DNA from: Echinicola vietnamensis DSM 17526
GTDB taxonomy: Bacteria; Bacteroidota; Bacteroidia; Cytophagales; Cyclobacteriaceae
Reading direction: 5' to 3'
Assembly: GCF_000325705.1 (NCBI RefSeq)
Contig: NC_019904.1
Coordinates: forward strand, 1,434,001-1,498,000
Length of the DNA: 64,000 nucleotides
Made by a program: the position numbers and the translations under genes. This document shows positions 33,458 to 43,215 of this stretch, piece by piece. Within the stretch, counting starts at the first letter, position 1; each line of letters begins with the position of its first letter. Below the pieces are notes generated by a model. That model worked only from the letters and a program-made list of their open reading frames with translations. It did no database searches and was not told where the DNA came from.

Positions 33458-34960
33458 TTAGCTGTTGTCTGTGTTTCCTTTAACGGCCCGTTGCCAACCT
33501 GCATAGGCAGCTTTTATGGAATCTGCAGGCCCATTTGGGACGGTTTGTTGTTTTTGCTGAAGCTGCTGAAGATGAGCCAGGTCTTTAAAAACCCCCGCCT
33601 TCAATCCGGCCAAATAGGCTGCCCCCAATGCAGAAACATCGGCAATCCCAACCCTTGCCACAGGCTTTTCCAATAAATCGGCCAAAAAGTCGATGACAAA
33701 ACCATTGGCAGTGATGCCGCCGTCCACGTTTAGCGCTTCCAGATCCAGCTGGGCATCTTCTTCCATGGCGCTGATGACGTCTTTGATCTGATAGGGAATG
33801 GACTCCAACGCCGCGCGGACAATGTGGTTTTTGCCACTGTCAAAGGTCATGCCCACCAGCGAGGCTTTTCGCTTCATGTCCCAGTGCGGAGCCCCCAAAC
33901 CGCTGAATGCGGGCACCAAATAGACACCTTGATTGGATGTTACGGCCTTGGCCATGGCCTCGGTCTCCCGGCTGTCCTGAATCAGTCCCAGTTCATTTTT
34001 TAGCCATTCGATGGTCGCGCCACAGGTGACGATCACTCCTTCCAAGGCATAGCTCACTTGTGCCTCCGTGCTCCAACAGATCGTACTTACCATGCCGTGA
34101 CCGGAGGATTTACGTTCGTCGCCGACGTTCATCAGGACGGAGCAGCCGGTGCCCATGGTGGCCTTGGCCGTGCCCGGTTCGAAGCATGCTTCCCCAAAGG
34201 CGGCGGCATGCGAATCGCCAATCATCGCAAAGATGGGCAGGGGAGCATCCAGCAGTCCTTCAAAATCAGTCACGCCAAATTCAGCAGATGAGGGCCTCAC
34301 CGCTGGGAGTTGGAGCCCAGAAAGCCCCATATTATCCAATAGCTCCCTGTCCCAATCCAAGGTGTCCAGGTTAAAGAACAAGGTACGGGAAGCATTGGTG
34401 AAATCAGTCAGGTAATGGTTGCCCTCGGTCAGTCGGTACAGTAGCCAAGTATCCACGGTGCCGAAGTAGGCTTCTCCCGCATCGATGGCCGTAGCGATGG
34501 CCGGGTCATTTTCATATAGCCAAATCAGTTTGGTACCTGAAAAATATGGGTCAATGATCAAGCCGGTTTTATCCTTGATGAGGGGTTCCAGCCCTGCTGC
34601 TTTCAGCCGGTCACAAACCCCTATGGAACGCTTGCACTGCCAGACCACCGCTTGGTACAACGGGGCCCCATTTTTGTCCCAAAGTAAAAAGGTCTCCCGC
34701 TGGTTGGAGATTCCACAGCTGGTGATAGCATCCAAGGGGTGGCCCTGAAACTGAAAGTCAGCCAAACAAATGCCTACAGCTTTCAGCACGTTTTGGTAAA
34801 TGTCTTCCGGATCCTGCTCCACCAAACCACCGTCGAGGTAATGGGTTTTGAGCGGTACGGTGGCTTTGGCCACTTGTTTTCCCTGCGCATCAAACACCAG
34901 TGCTTTGGTACCACTGGTACCTTGGTCGATCGAAAGGATAAATTGCTTATTGCTGTCCAT
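33458..34960 (-). CDS. FGGY-family carbohydrate kinase
   Basis: A 500-residue two-domain kinase of the glycerol/xylulose kinase family. The phosphate-1 motif is LSIDQGTSGTKALVFD (residues 9-24); the adenosine motif is NVDGGITANGFVIDFLADLL. It phosphorylates a sugar or polyol with ATP. It is the last gene of the eight-gene leftward operon with isomerase, transketolase and ABC importer, so the substrate is probably the ketose made by the isomerase. D-apulose is one candidate; L-xylulose or another ketopentose is not excluded. Confidence 0.88.
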   Translation of the reverse strand: MDSNKQFILSIDQGTSGTKALVFDAQGKQVAKATVPLKTHYLDGGLVEQDPEDIYQNVLKAVGICLADFQFQGHPLDAITSCGISNQRETFLLWDKNGAPLYQAVVWQCKRSIGVCDRLKAAGLEPLIKDKTGLIIDPYFSGTKLIWLYENDPAIATAIDAGEAYFGTVDTWLLYRLTEGNHYLTDFTNASRTLFFNLDTLDWDRELLDNMGLSGLQLPAVRPSSAEFGVTDFEGLLDAPLPIFAMIGDSHAAAFGEACFEPGTAKATMGTGCSVLMNVGDERKSSGHGMVSTICWSTEAQVSYALEGVIVTCGATIEWLKNELGLIQDSRETEAMAKAVTSNQGVYLVPAFSGLGAPHWDMKRKASLVGMTFDSGKNHIVRAALESIPYQIKDVISAMEEDAQLDLEALNVDGGITANGFVIDFLADLLEKPVARVGIADVSALGAAYLAGLKAGVFKDLAHLQQLQQKQQTVPNGPADSIKAAYAGWQRAVKGNTDNS

Positions 34961-35045
34961 GGATGTCTGTCAATTAATGTTTTTTTCGTATCAGATGCGG
35001 TCAAAAGCCAATCGGCTATTTAAGCTTATCAACTCTTTACTTCCT

Positions 35046-36023
35046 TCAATCTTCCTTGCTGTTGGCTTTGTCGATTACCACTGCCAGCAAGATCACGGCA
35101 CCTTTGACCACTTGCTGCCAGAAGGGGGATACATTCAGCAGTACGAGGCCATTGTTCAGGACGCCGATGATGATGCCCCCGAGGACAGCTCCCATGATCG
35201 TCCCTTTGCCTCCGGAGAGGGAAGTCCCGCCGATGACCACGGCGGCAATGGCATCCAGTTCATAGCTGATTCCTGCGTTGGGCTGTGCTGAATCCAAGCG
35301 GGAGGTGACGATCATCCCGCCCACGGCAGCCAAGCCTCCCGCGATGGCATAAACGGTCATTTTTACCCGGCTGATATTGATGCCTGATAGCCGCGCGGCC
35401 CGTTCATTGCCCCCGATGGCATAGACATAGCGGCCAAACTTGGTTTTCTTGGTCAGCAAGACGGCCAGAGCAACAATCACTGCAGTGATCCATACGGGCA
35501 TGGGAATGCCCAAAAACCAACCCGTACCCAAAAAGGCAAAATCTTCTCCTAGGCCGTTGATGGGAAATCCTCCTGTCCACAGCATGGTCAGGCCACGGGC
35601 AATGGTCAGCATCGCCAAGGTCGCCACGAAAGGAGGAACCTTAAACCGCGTGATGGTCCAGCCATTGAACCAGCCCAGCCCAAATCCTAACCCTACGCCC
35701 AGGATCACCGCGCCTAAGGGTGCAAAGCCAATATGCAGGTTCAGCCCTTCTACAGCAATGCCGTTTTTTATCAGCGAGGCCGTGACGGCACCACATAACG
35801 CCAAGATGGAGCCTACGGACAGGTCGATCCCTGCCGTCAGGATTACCAAGGTCATGCCCACCGAGATGCAGATGTTTACCGACACCTGGCGCATGACATT
35901 CCATCCATTGGCCAAGGTCAAAAAGCGGTCTGATAACAAGCTAAGAACCAAACACAGGATAATCAGTGCAATCAATGATTGGAATTTAGCAATGGATGGC
36001 ATTGGTTTTTTTAAGGTAATCAT
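35046..36023 (-). CDS. Ribose-type ABC transporter permease
   Basis: A 325-residue inner-membrane permease of the RbsC/AraH family (BPD_transp_2), with 8-10 hydrophobic segments. It has the signature VGMTLVILTAGIDLSVGSIL near residues 55-75 and the EAA-like loop GGNERAARLSGINISRVKM near 215. It pairs with the ATP-binding, DUF2291 and binding-protein genes upstream to form one importer for a pentose-like sugar. Confidence 0.95.
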   Translation of the reverse strand: MITLKKPMPSIAKFQSLIALIILCLVLSLLSDRFLTLANGWNVMRQVSVNICISVGMTLVILTAGIDLSVGSILALCGAVTASLIKNGIAVEGLNLHIGFAPLGAVILGVGLGFGLGWFNGWTITRFKVPPFVATLAMLTIARGLTMLWTGGFPINGLGEDFAFLGTGWFLGIPMPVWITAVIVALAVLLTKKTKFGRYVYAIGGNERAARLSGINISRVKMTVYAIAGGLAAVGGMIVTSRLDSAQPNAGISYELDAIAAVVIGGTSLSGGKGTIMGAVLGGIIIGVLNNGLVLLNVSPFWQQVVKGAVILLAVVIDKANSKED

Positions 36024-36197
36024 GGGGTCTTTTGTATAGGTTGTAATGTTTTAATGCTGTAAAGTTGAAAGGATTGAAGGTGGATACTTGACGAAAATTG
36101 GTGTTTATAGGATACCATTTTAGATGAAGGTCAGAGACTCTAGGCTCGCTAGTGTCTTTACCCTTTGATCTTGGCCCTTCCATCTGATCTTGCTACT

Positions 36198-37706
36198 TTA
36201 ATCTTTTTTCTTTGGAATGGCCGCTTGGAGGATTTCATCTTCAGAAGTCTGCGCGTCAATGGGAATGTTGGCGGTCAGCCTGCCCTCGGCCATGACCAGT
36301 ACCCGGTCCGAGACGGCCAGGATTTCCGGGAGCTCAGAGGAAACTACGATCAGTCCGAGCCCCTCATTGGCCAGCTGACGGATCAATTTATAGATTTCGT
36401 TTTTGGCATTGATGTCGATTCCCCGGGTAGGCTCGTCCAGCATAAGGACTTTCGGTCTGGTGGCCAGCCATTTGGCCAGCACCACTTTTTGCTGGTTTCC
36501 CCCGCTGAGTTTTTCCACTAACTGGCGGTGGGAGGAGGCCTTTATCTTTAGCTCTCCCATATACTTTTGGGCGAGTCCTTTTTCTTTTTTGTCATCTAGC
36601 AAGCCCCCACTCAGGATGCTATCTACCACCGTGAGACTGGAATTGGTGCACAGGTCCATGCACAGGACCAGGCCGTCCTGCTTCCGGTCTTCCGGCACCA
36701 GGGCCAATCCGGCGTCCATGGCTTCTTGGGGCTTTTGGAATTCGTGGACCTTGCCAGCAAGGGTGATCTCTGCACCCTGATGGGGAAGTACCCCGAACAG
36801 TGCTTCCATCAGCTCGGTACGTCCTGCGCCCATCAGCCCGAAGATGCCCAGCACCTCGCCCTTGCCGAGTTCGAAATTGATGTCCTGGAGCAGGAATTTA
36901 TCGGCTATTTTAGGGTGCTTTACGGTCAGGTGTTTTACCGAAAGGACCGTTTCGTCAAATTGTCTGCCGGAGCAACTTCTTTCAATGACGATCTCGCGGC
37001 CCACCATTTTCTGTATGAGGGCTTCTTCGGTCATGCCTTCCATTTCTCCGGATTCGATCATTTTGCCATCGCGAAGCACCACATAGCGATCGGCGATGGC
37101 AAATAGTTCGTCCAGCTTATGGGAGATATAGGCGATGGCCTTTCCCTCAGCCCTTAACGCGCGGATGATCCCAAAAAGGATTTCTACCTCTTGGTCAGAA
37201 ATGGCGGAAGTGGGCTCGTCCATGATGATCACCTGACTTTCCAAAGACAAGGCTTTTGCAATTTCCACAAGCTGCTGTTGGCCTACTTTCAACTGGCTTA
37301 CGGGCGTCTCTGGATCCACGTTCAGCTTGAGCCTGTGGAGCAGTTGTGCCGCTTCTTTGTGCATCTTTGCCACGTCCAGTAGCCCCATGGGCGTCTCGGG
37401 CTCCCTTCCCAGAAAGATGTTTTCACGAATGCTGAGGTAGGGGATCAGGTTGAGCTCTTGGTGGATGATATTGATGCCTTTCTCTTGGGCATCCCTGGTG
37501 TTTTGGAATTTGACCGGATCTCCATTATAGTAAATGGTGCCTTTATAGTCCGGATAAACACCGGAGAGGATCTTCATAAGGGTGGATTTTCCGGCCCCGT
37601 TTTCTCCCAGGATGGCTGTTACGCGTCCTGCTTGAAGTTCCAGGCTGACATCATCCAGTGCCTTTACCCCTACAAACTCCTTGGTAATGTTTTTAACGGT
37701 CAACAT
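36198..37706 (-). CDS. Ribose-type ABC transporter ATP-binding protein (double ATPase)
   Basis: A 502-residue protein with two fused ATPase domains as in RbsA/AraG/MglA. Domain 1: Walker A GENGAGKST, signature VGQQQLVEIAKAL, Walker B VIIMDEPTSA. Domain 2: GLMGAGRTELMEALFG, LSGGNQQKVVLAKWL, VLMLDEPTRGID. The second Walker A lacks the Lys, normal for this subfamily. It overlaps the DUF2291 gene by 14 bp. It energises import by the adjacent permease. Confidence 0.96.
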   Translation of the reverse strand: MLTVKNITKEFVGVKALDDVSLELQAGRVTAILGENGAGKSTLMKILSGVYPDYKGTIYYNGDPVKFQNTRDAQEKGINIIHQELNLIPYLSIRENIFLGREPETPMGLLDVAKMHKEAAQLLHRLKLNVDPETPVSQLKVGQQQLVEIAKALSLESQVIIMDEPTSAISDQEVEILFGIIRALRAEGKAIAYISHKLDELFAIADRYVVLRDGKMIESGEMEGMTEEALIQKMVGREIVIERSCSGRQFDETVLSVKHLTVKHPKIADKFLLQDINFELGKGEVLGIFGLMGAGRTELMEALFGVLPHQGAEITLAGKVHEFQKPQEAMDAGLALVPEDRKQDGLVLCMDLCTNSSLTVVDSILSGGLLDDKKEKGLAQKYMGELKIKASSHRQLVEKLSGGNQQKVVLAKWLATRPKVLMLDEPTRGIDINAKNEIYKLIRQLANEGLGLIVVSSELPEILAVSDRVLVMAEGRLTANIPIDAQTSEDEILQAAIPKKKD

Positions 37707-38358
37707 GGGCGGTCTGATCTGATTGTTTCAAAAACGTCACATTCACCGGAATCACGGAAATTTCATTCAAGTTCACCTGCTCACGGTTCATCTCCACGGC
37801 ACCGACAAAGGTGATCATGTTACCTTCCTTGGCATTTGCCTTTAAGGGCGGGAGGACTTTTTCCCGCACCAATTGATTGATGGCTGCCGAAACATTATTG
37901 AAGTCCATGGTCTGCTCAAACTTGGTCAGGTCCACCTTGCCACTGGCATCCCGGACAGCATTGCCAAAAATGTATTCGGTCTCGATCTTTACCACTTGGC
38001 TACTGGTGTCGGTGGTGACCAATACCGTGAGGTCATCTTCCCCGACTTGCCGGATTTCCCCTTTTCCCTTGATCATGAAAAATCGAATATTCCCGATTCC
38101 CAAGGCCTCGGAATGTTGATCAAAAGCTTCTTGGGGCCTGTTTTTGAGGAGATGGGCCAGGCGACCTACCTCTACGGCTTCCTCCAGATCGGGAATCAGT
38201 TCTTCTTCCCAAAAATCCTTGGCATAAGCCGTGGCATCAAACGTCACTTCGGCGGCATTGGCCCGTACCTCATCCAGTTTTTTGATGCTGATCGAGCTGC
38301 CCAAGCCCACTAATAGCAGGCCGCAAATGATGCTGTTTTTAATCCACTTTCGTTTCAT
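37693..38358 (-). CDS. DUF2291 lipoprotein-like accessory of sugar ABC importer
   Basis: A 221-residue protein with an N-terminal signal anchor (MKRKWIKNSIICGLLLVGLG) and the DUF2291 body (FDATAYAKDFWEEELIP; NIRFFMIKGKGEI). DUF2291 genes accompany ribose-type ABC transporters between the binding protein and the ATPase, just as here. The mechanism is unknown; a periplasmic accessory to the importer is likely. The start at 38358 gives the best signal; an 11-residue extension is open. Confidence 0.85.
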   Translation of the reverse strand: MKRKWIKNSIICGLLLVGLGSSISIKKLDEVRANAAEVTFDATAYAKDFWEEELIPDLEEAVEVGRLAHLLKNRPQEAFDQHSEALGIGNIRFFMIKGKGEIRQVGEDDLTVLVTTDTSSQVVKIETEYIFGNAVRDASGKVDLTKFEQTMDFNNVSAAINQLVREKVLPPLKANAKEGNMITFVGAVEMNREQVNLNEISVIPVNVTFLKQSDQTAHVDR

Positions 38359-38512
38359 TTTGTCTATTTTGAGTCGTTCGTGTTGAGTCAAAGACTCAGC
38401 GTATATTTTGATAGGGCGGAGCCCCGGATCAATCGCTTACCAAGCTGATGTGGCGGGACACCCTGTTTTTCCAGGCACGGTTTGAAGATCAGCCTTGCAA
38501 ACAGCCAAGACA

Positions 38513-39463
38513 TTATTCTTTCTTGCCATAAGCGGCATAATGCTCTACATTGGCAAGGGTGACCAATTCCACGTCCACCGGAAGTTTCTTGACAAAATCC
38601 CTTTCCCCTTGGATATATTTATCCGCCAATTGCGCGGCCGTTTTGGCCATCACTTTTGGGAACTGCATGGCCGTGGCGGCAATCCTGCCGTCTTTGACAG
38701 CATCCACCACATCTGCGGCACCGTCAAAGCCAAATACCATCACCTGGTTTTCCAATCCCGCGGCTTTGAGGGCCTGATAGGCACCCATGGCCATGGCGTC
38801 GTTTCCGCAGAACACGGCATCAATGTCCCGGTGGACCTGCAGGATGGACTCCATCACCTCCATGGCCTTGTTCCGGTCAAAGTCCGCACTCTGCTGGGCC
38901 ACCATCTTGAGGTCAGGATAGTGGCCCACGACACTGTGAAAGCCTTTCGAGCGGTTCCAGGTATTGTTATCGCCGACGAGACCGAGGATTTCGACGTAGT
39001 TGCCGGATTTGTCCAGTTGGTCGACAAAGTATTTTCCAAGGGACACACAGCCTGCATAATTATCAGAGAGGATCTGGGAGGTAGGCAAACTGGAGTTTAC
39101 TTCGCGATCCATACAAAAAACGGCAATGCCCGCCTCAGAGGCTTTGGTCACGTTGCTCACGGAACCTTCTGCATCGGTAGGGTTAAAAAGGATCGCTTGA
39201 TAACCTGCAGTGATCGCATTCTCAAAATGGTTGTTCTCCAAGGCTGTATTGTTCTGCGAGTCAAAGATGCTGACCTCGTAGCCTAAGGATTCCGCTTCCT
39301 TGGCGGCTGTTTCGGCCAAGACCACAAACCAAGGATTGTTTAACGTAGATACAATTACGGCTACTTTTCCTTTGGTTTCGGTAGCCGAATTGCTTTCACA
39401 GGCCCCCACCAGCAGGAGCAGTGGGAGGCACCAGATCAGGATATTTTGGGTTATGTCTTTCAT
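38513..39463 (-). CDS. Sugar ABC transporter substrate-binding lipoprotein (RbsB-like)
   Basis: A 316-residue periplasmic-binding-protein type 1 (Peripla_BP_4) with lipobox LLLVGAC (Cys22), so tethered to the membrane. Sugar-binding landmarks include [29 protein letters not shown], an Arg in [18 protein letters not shown] and GNDAMAMGA. It delivers a monosaccharide to the permease/ATPase downstream. The pentose-like pocket cannot be specified by eye. Confidence 0.93.
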   Translation of the reverse strand: MKDITQNILIWCLPLLLLVGACESNSATETKGKVAVIVSTLNNPWFVVLAETAAKEAESLGYEVSIFDSQNNTALENNHFENAITAGYQAILFNPTDAEGSVSNVTKASEAGIAVFCMDREVNSSLPTSQILSDNYAGCVSLGKYFVDQLDKSGNYVEILGLVGDNNTWNRSKGFHSVVGHYPDLKMVAQQSADFDRNKAMEVMESILQVHRDIDAVFCGNDAMAMGAYQALKAAGLENQVMVFGFDGAADVVDAVKDGRIAATAMQFPKVMAKTAAQLADKYIQGERDFVKKLPVDVELVTLANVEHYAAYGKKE

Positions 39464-39524
39464 CTGTTCGGTTAGGAAGAGTCCAAGTGTTCCACACCCG
39501 GAGGTCTCTCTTTTGGGTCAATAA

Positions 39525-40484
39525 TTATCTCAGCAATTTCAGCACCTCTTCCGCAATTCCTTTTTCAGAAATGCCATAGTGGTTTAGGATATCCAATTGC
39601 GAACCTGTTATGGTATATTCATCGGGGATACCCATGATCCTGAACTTCTTCTGGTAGCCTGACTGCAACAGGAAGGAAGCGCATGCTTCGCCCATTCCGC
39701 CATAGATGCTGTGTTCTTCCACGGTGATGATCGCTGGGTATTGGTCGGCGATATGCGCTAGAAGCGCCGTGTCGAGTGGTTTTATGGTGTGCATGCTGAC
39801 CACCCCGACCTGGATGCCTTTTTCCTCCTCTAAGGTCAATGCCGCCTGCATGGCCGGCCAGACGGTCTCTCCAGTGGCCACTATGGCCAAATCCTTTCCT
39901 TCGCGGATGACGCGTCCTTTGCCCAGCTCAAAATTCTGGCTTTCGCTAAGGAAAGGCATGGGCTTCTTGCCAAAACGCAGGTAAACAGGTTCTTCCAATG
40001 CAGCGGCCTGTCTGATGGCCATCTCGGTTTCATAGTTATCGGCAGGAGCCACCACCATGATGTTGTTTACTGCACGGAGTACCGCAAAATCATGAAGACT
40101 GTGGTGTGTGGAGCCAAGGGCACCGTAACTTACCCCGGCACTGATGCCGATCACATTTACGGGGTTATCGGAATAGGCAATGTCGTTTTTGATCTGCTCA
40201 AGGGATCGTGCGGTCAGAAAGCAGGCAGGGGAAACGGCAAATACCTTTTTTCCCGTGGAGGCCAGTCCGGCAGCTACGCCCACTAAATTTTGCTCCGCAA
40301 TGCCCACTTCTACGATCTGCTTGGGATATTTGGCGGCAAAGGGTACCAGTTTCCCCGACCCTCGGGAATCACTGGTCACAGCGATAATGTCCTTGTCCTG
40401 TTCGGCCAAGGCCTGCAGGGTGGCCGAAAAGATTTCTAAGTTGGCTTGGCCCTGCTTTAAGGTTTGGGTGGTTTTTACGGTCAT
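39525..40484 (-). CDS. Transketolase-type enzyme, C-terminal subunit (beta)
   Basis: A 319-residue subunit with the pyrimidine-binding and C-terminal domains of transketolase. The conserved Glu that activates thiamine diphosphate is in VGIAEQNLVGVAAGL. Other landmarks are DSRGSGKL, GALGSTHHSLHDFA and VVAPADNYET. The ATG at 40484 overlaps the stop of the N-terminal subunit (ATGA), so the halves are made together. Split transketolases include central-pathway enzymes and the apulose-4-phosphate transketolase AptAB; operon context favours a catabolic specialist. Confidence 0.88.
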   Translation of the reverse strand: MTVKTTQTLKQGQANLEIFSATLQALAEQDKDIIAVTSDSRGSGKLVPFAAKYPKQIVEVGIAEQNLVGVAAGLASTGKKVFAVSPACFLTARSLEQIKNDIAYSDNPVNVIGISAGVSYGALGSTHHSLHDFAVLRAVNNIMVVAPADNYETEMAIRQAAALEEPVYLRFGKKPMPFLSESQNFELGKGRVIREGKDLAIVATGETVWPAMQAALTLEEEKGIQVGVVSMHTIKPLDTALLAHIADQYPAIITVEEHSIYGGMGEACASFLLQSGYQKKFRIMGIPDEYTITGSQLDILNHYGISEKGIAEEVLKLLR

Positions 40485-41323
40485 GAAGTGAGTGCTTTTG
40501 AGAGTTCTTCCAATTGGCCGTCCAGTTCTTTTTGGGCGGCGGCATATTGTTCGTCGCTGGGCACGCCGTGGTGCCATTTGATGTTATTTTCCATAAAACT
40601 GATGCCCTTGCCCTTTATGGTATGGGCAATCACAAAGCTGGGCTTTCCGGCTTCGAAAGGAGCTGATTTCAAGGTTTGGCTCAGGGCTTCCACGTCGTTT
40701 CCATCCACGTGTTTTACACTCCAGCCAAAGGCCTCAAATTTCTGGTCTATCGGCTCAGAATTACAGACGTCCTTTACGGCTCCGGTAATCTGCAGTTTAT
40801 TGTAATCCAGTATGGCCACGAGGTTGTCCAGTTTATAGTGAGCAGCTGCCATGGCGGCTTCCCAATTGGATCCCTCCAGCAGCTCCCCGTCTCCCATCAT
40901 GGTGAATACCCGATAATCCAAACCGTCCATTTTGCCGGCCAATGCCGTTCCTACGCTGATGGGCAATCCATGCCCCAAGGCACCCGTGTTCTGCTCCACG
41001 CCGGGGACCTTGCGGGTAGGATGCCCGATAAAGTGGGACCGGTACTGGCAAAGCGTCTCGATTTCGCTTTCCGGATAAAACCCTTGGTCTGCCAAGACGA
41101 CAAACAGGGCTTCCACGGAGTGACCTTTACTTTGGATGTAGCGGTCACGGTTGGGATCCGAGAAATTTTCCGGCGAGACATTCATCACCTCGTTGTAGAG
41201 GACGTTGAGAATGTCCGTGCAGGACAGGCTTCCCCCCGTATGGCCGGCATTGGCCTTTTTGATGTACTGAAGTACCTTTTTTCGGTAGTTCAGCGATTTT
41301 ATTTCAAGTTCTTTGGTTGTCAT
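40481..41323 (-). CDS. Transketolase-type enzyme, N-terminal subunit (alpha)
   Basis: A 280-residue subunit with the thiamine-diphosphate binding domain: KANAGHTGGSLSCTDIL (active-site His), SKGHSVEALF, and the TPP motif GDGELLEGSNWEAAMAA..DYNKLQ. It needs the C-terminal subunit, whose start overlaps its stop. It sits between the sugar isomerase and the ABC importer genes, so it likely transfers a two-carbon ketol unit from the phosphorylated ketose made by this operon. Confidence 0.88.
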   Translation of the reverse strand: MTTKELEIKSLNYRKKVLQYIKKANAGHTGGSLSCTDILNVLYNEVMNVSPENFSDPNRDRYIQSKGHSVEALFVVLADQGFYPESEIETLCQYRSHFIGHPTRKVPGVEQNTGALGHGLPISVGTALAGKMDGLDYRVFTMMGDGELLEGSNWEAAMAAAHYKLDNLVAILDYNKLQITGAVKDVCNSEPIDQKFEAFGWSVKHVDGNDVEALSQTLKSAPFEAGKPSFVIAHTIKGKGISFMENNIKWHHGVPSDEQYAAAQKELDGQLEELSKALTS

Positions 41324-41425
41324 GCTTGTTTCGTTTTTGGTGGTTTACCCCTCCGAAAGGAAAACTTGGATGGGACCCAAGATTTTTTTCTTGATTCTGG
41401 CTACTTGATGTTTCCATCGTGCTAC

Positions 41426-42853
41426 TCAACCGTGCCTGTACACGTCCCAGCCCATATAGTTTCCGAGCGCTTCTTGAAGAATATCTGCCGTATGGGAGGC
41501 GTTCATGACCACGTGGTGTTCAAAACCATTTTTGCAGATATACTGCATTAGGCCTTGCAGGTCAGGGATTTTAGAAACGGCCCTGTTGCCAAAGGTATTG
41601 AGCTCATCGTCTGTCAGGTGCCCTTCCCCGATGTAGGCTTTGATTTTACCTTGAGGATCATCGGTACTGATCCTGCCATAGGTCAGGGGGGAAGCAGGTG
41701 TTCTGCCGGAAAGTGCCCCGTAGGTGTTTTCCTCGCCCACGGTCGTCCCCAAGATCGGAGCGGTGCTGATTTCGATGTCGGGCAGAAACGACTTGGCCCA
41801 ATTGCCGCAGTGGAAGAGCACGCACTTTTCCGGGTCGTCTGCATAATTGTTGTTCCAGTCCACCAAGGCACTGGGAGACCCAGAAGCCAGCTGCATGGCA
41901 TACATGGTCAAAGTGCCCGTAACGTCCACTTCACAGGCGCTGGGCATCATGTTTTCACTCATCATGCTCATACTTGTGCAGACATTACAGCCGTAATTTT
42001 CCTGTACCGATGTCCAGCATTGGATGGCCGTGGCATCGAGGACATTTTCTTCCATAAATTGGTTGAGCACCACGTCCATTTTGGCAATTTGATGCAGGGC
42101 ATGTTGTGGGGTTTTGCCCACAGCGGCATAGGCATGGATTTTTTCCAAACGCGCTTTCACCTCGGATGCTTCCGCATCCAATTTCTCGGTCCTGCCCAAG
42201 ATTTCGGACAGGTCAATGGTGGTCACGGAGATGCCGCTGCGCTGTAGTAATTTTTCGCTGTAGCGCACCGTGTTAAATCCTCCCGGACGGGCACCAATGG
42301 CTCCGATGCGGGCATTGCGCAAGCCTTTTACAATGCGACAGACGGCCGTAAATTGCTGAAGGTCTTCGGTAAATTTGGGAGCTGATGGATGCACCACATG
42401 ATCAGTGGTGATGGTGTACGGAATTCCAAACTGGTAAAGGTTATTACATACGGAGATCTTTCCGCACCATGCATCCCTTCGCCGAGCCACGTCCAATTTG
42501 CCCAGGTCATCGGGGTAACCTTGAACGAGGACCGGCACATTCAGGTTGGCCAATTTCAGTGTTTCAGCGACTCCTCGCTCATCACCGAAATTGGGCAGAA
42601 CCACCAGTACGCCCATAATGTCGTCGCGATGTTTTTTGAACAGTTCGGCACATTTGGTGGCCTCTTGGAAGGTTTCCACTCCCCCTAGCTTGGTCTCTTG
42701 GTCGTCCAAGATAAAGGGATGGATATGGAGCTTTTCCAACAGTTCCAAGATGTCCGCACGGGCTTCTGAAACCAATTTGTCAGGAAAAAAATCACGGTTT
42801 CCTATGATTACGCCCATGGTTACGGGCGCTAACGCTTTACCTTTAAATAGCAT
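41426..42853 (-). CDS. L-fucose/L-arabinose isomerase family protein (candidate D-apiose isomerase)
   Basis: A 475-residue sugar isomerase-superfamily protein, first in the eight-gene operon. Metal-ligand candidates are Glu308 (SACEVDVTG), Asp332 (ALVDWNNNY) and His348 (FHCGNW). GQ-free Rossmann-like N-terminal domain (GVLVVLPNFGDERG). It is only distantly similar to the 570-residue FucI-like protein elsewhere in the window and much shorter. With an FGGY kinase, split transketolase and ribose-type importer, the combination matches the known transketolase route for D-apiose; activity is inferred from context only. Confidence 0.8.
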   Translation of the reverse strand: MLFKGKALAPVTMGVIIGNRDFFPDKLVSEARADILELLEKLHIHPFILDDQETKLGGVETFQEATKCAELFKKHRDDIMGVLVVLPNFGDERGVAETLKLANLNVPVLVQGYPDDLGKLDVARRRDAWCGKISVCNNLYQFGIPYTITTDHVVHPSAPKFTEDLQQFTAVCRIVKGLRNARIGAIGARPGGFNTVRYSEKLLQRSGISVTTIDLSEILGRTEKLDAEASEVKARLEKIHAYAAVGKTPQHALHQIAKMDVVLNQFMEENVLDATAIQCWTSVQENYGCNVCTSMSMMSENMMPSACEVDVTGTLTMYAMQLASGSPSALVDWNNNYADDPEKCVLFHCGNWAKSFLPDIEISTAPILGTTVGEENTYGALSGRTPASPLTYGRISTDDPQGKIKAYIGEGHLTDDELNTFGNRAVSKIPDLQGLMQYICKNGFEHHVVMNASHTADILQEALGNYMGWDVYRHG

Positions 42854-42937
42854 CTTATTATTTCTCGGTTATGGGTTAGGGCCAACTACCTTTTATAGAG
42901 GACCCGTCACTTGATTTGACTTGTTTAATTGACATTA

Positions 42938-42968
42938 GCAGTAGTGTATGGCATTAGCAAACTACTGC
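42938..42968. promoter_or_regulatory. Inverted repeat upstream of the isomerase operon, candidate operator
   Basis: GCAGTAGT (42938-42945) and ACTACTGC (42961-42968) are perfect reverse complements with a 15-nt spacer. A direct repeat CATTAGCA lies at 42933 and 42952. It is 85-115 bp before the isomerase start, where a repressor or activator could bind. Confidence 0.35.
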
Positions 42969-43170
42969 AGTTTCTCCAAGGAGGCATTAGAACATGCATT
43001 CTTTGGGGAAAAGGGGTTTATTTGGTGTAGGCGTTTGGGAGTGTCTTATTTTTTATTGGACACTGCACAGCTTCATGGCGTGCGGTTTTTCGCATTTTAG
43101 CATAGCCTAATATCCCAAATAAGAAAAGTAAGTCCATCCTGCACATTCCTGCCGTTGAGAAATTTAGGGC

Positions 43171-43215
43171 AAAAAAATCTCTCCGCTTTTCCGATATGGA
43201 GCGGAAAAGGGAGAG
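43171..43215 (-). terminator. Rho-independent terminator of the SusCD transcript
   Basis: A stem of CTCTCCGCTTTTCCG with CGGAAAAGGGAGAG (one bulge) preceded on the plus strand by seven A residues, which become the T run on the minus strand. It lies 34 bp after the susD stop. Confidence 0.8.

Noticed and set aside
36024..36197. 174-bp gap inside the ABC importer operon as a separate promoter or small gene
   Set aside because: No -7 box, ORF or terminator is evident; it may be a decayed dispersed element, but support is too weak to list.
40676..41551. 291-codon antisense frame across the transketolase N-subunit gene
   Set aside because: It lies opposite a clear enzyme gene whose codon pattern keeps the antisense frame open; the predicted peptide has no family features. 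The same applies to long antisense frames at 38495-39286, 41555-42247 and 53423-54085.
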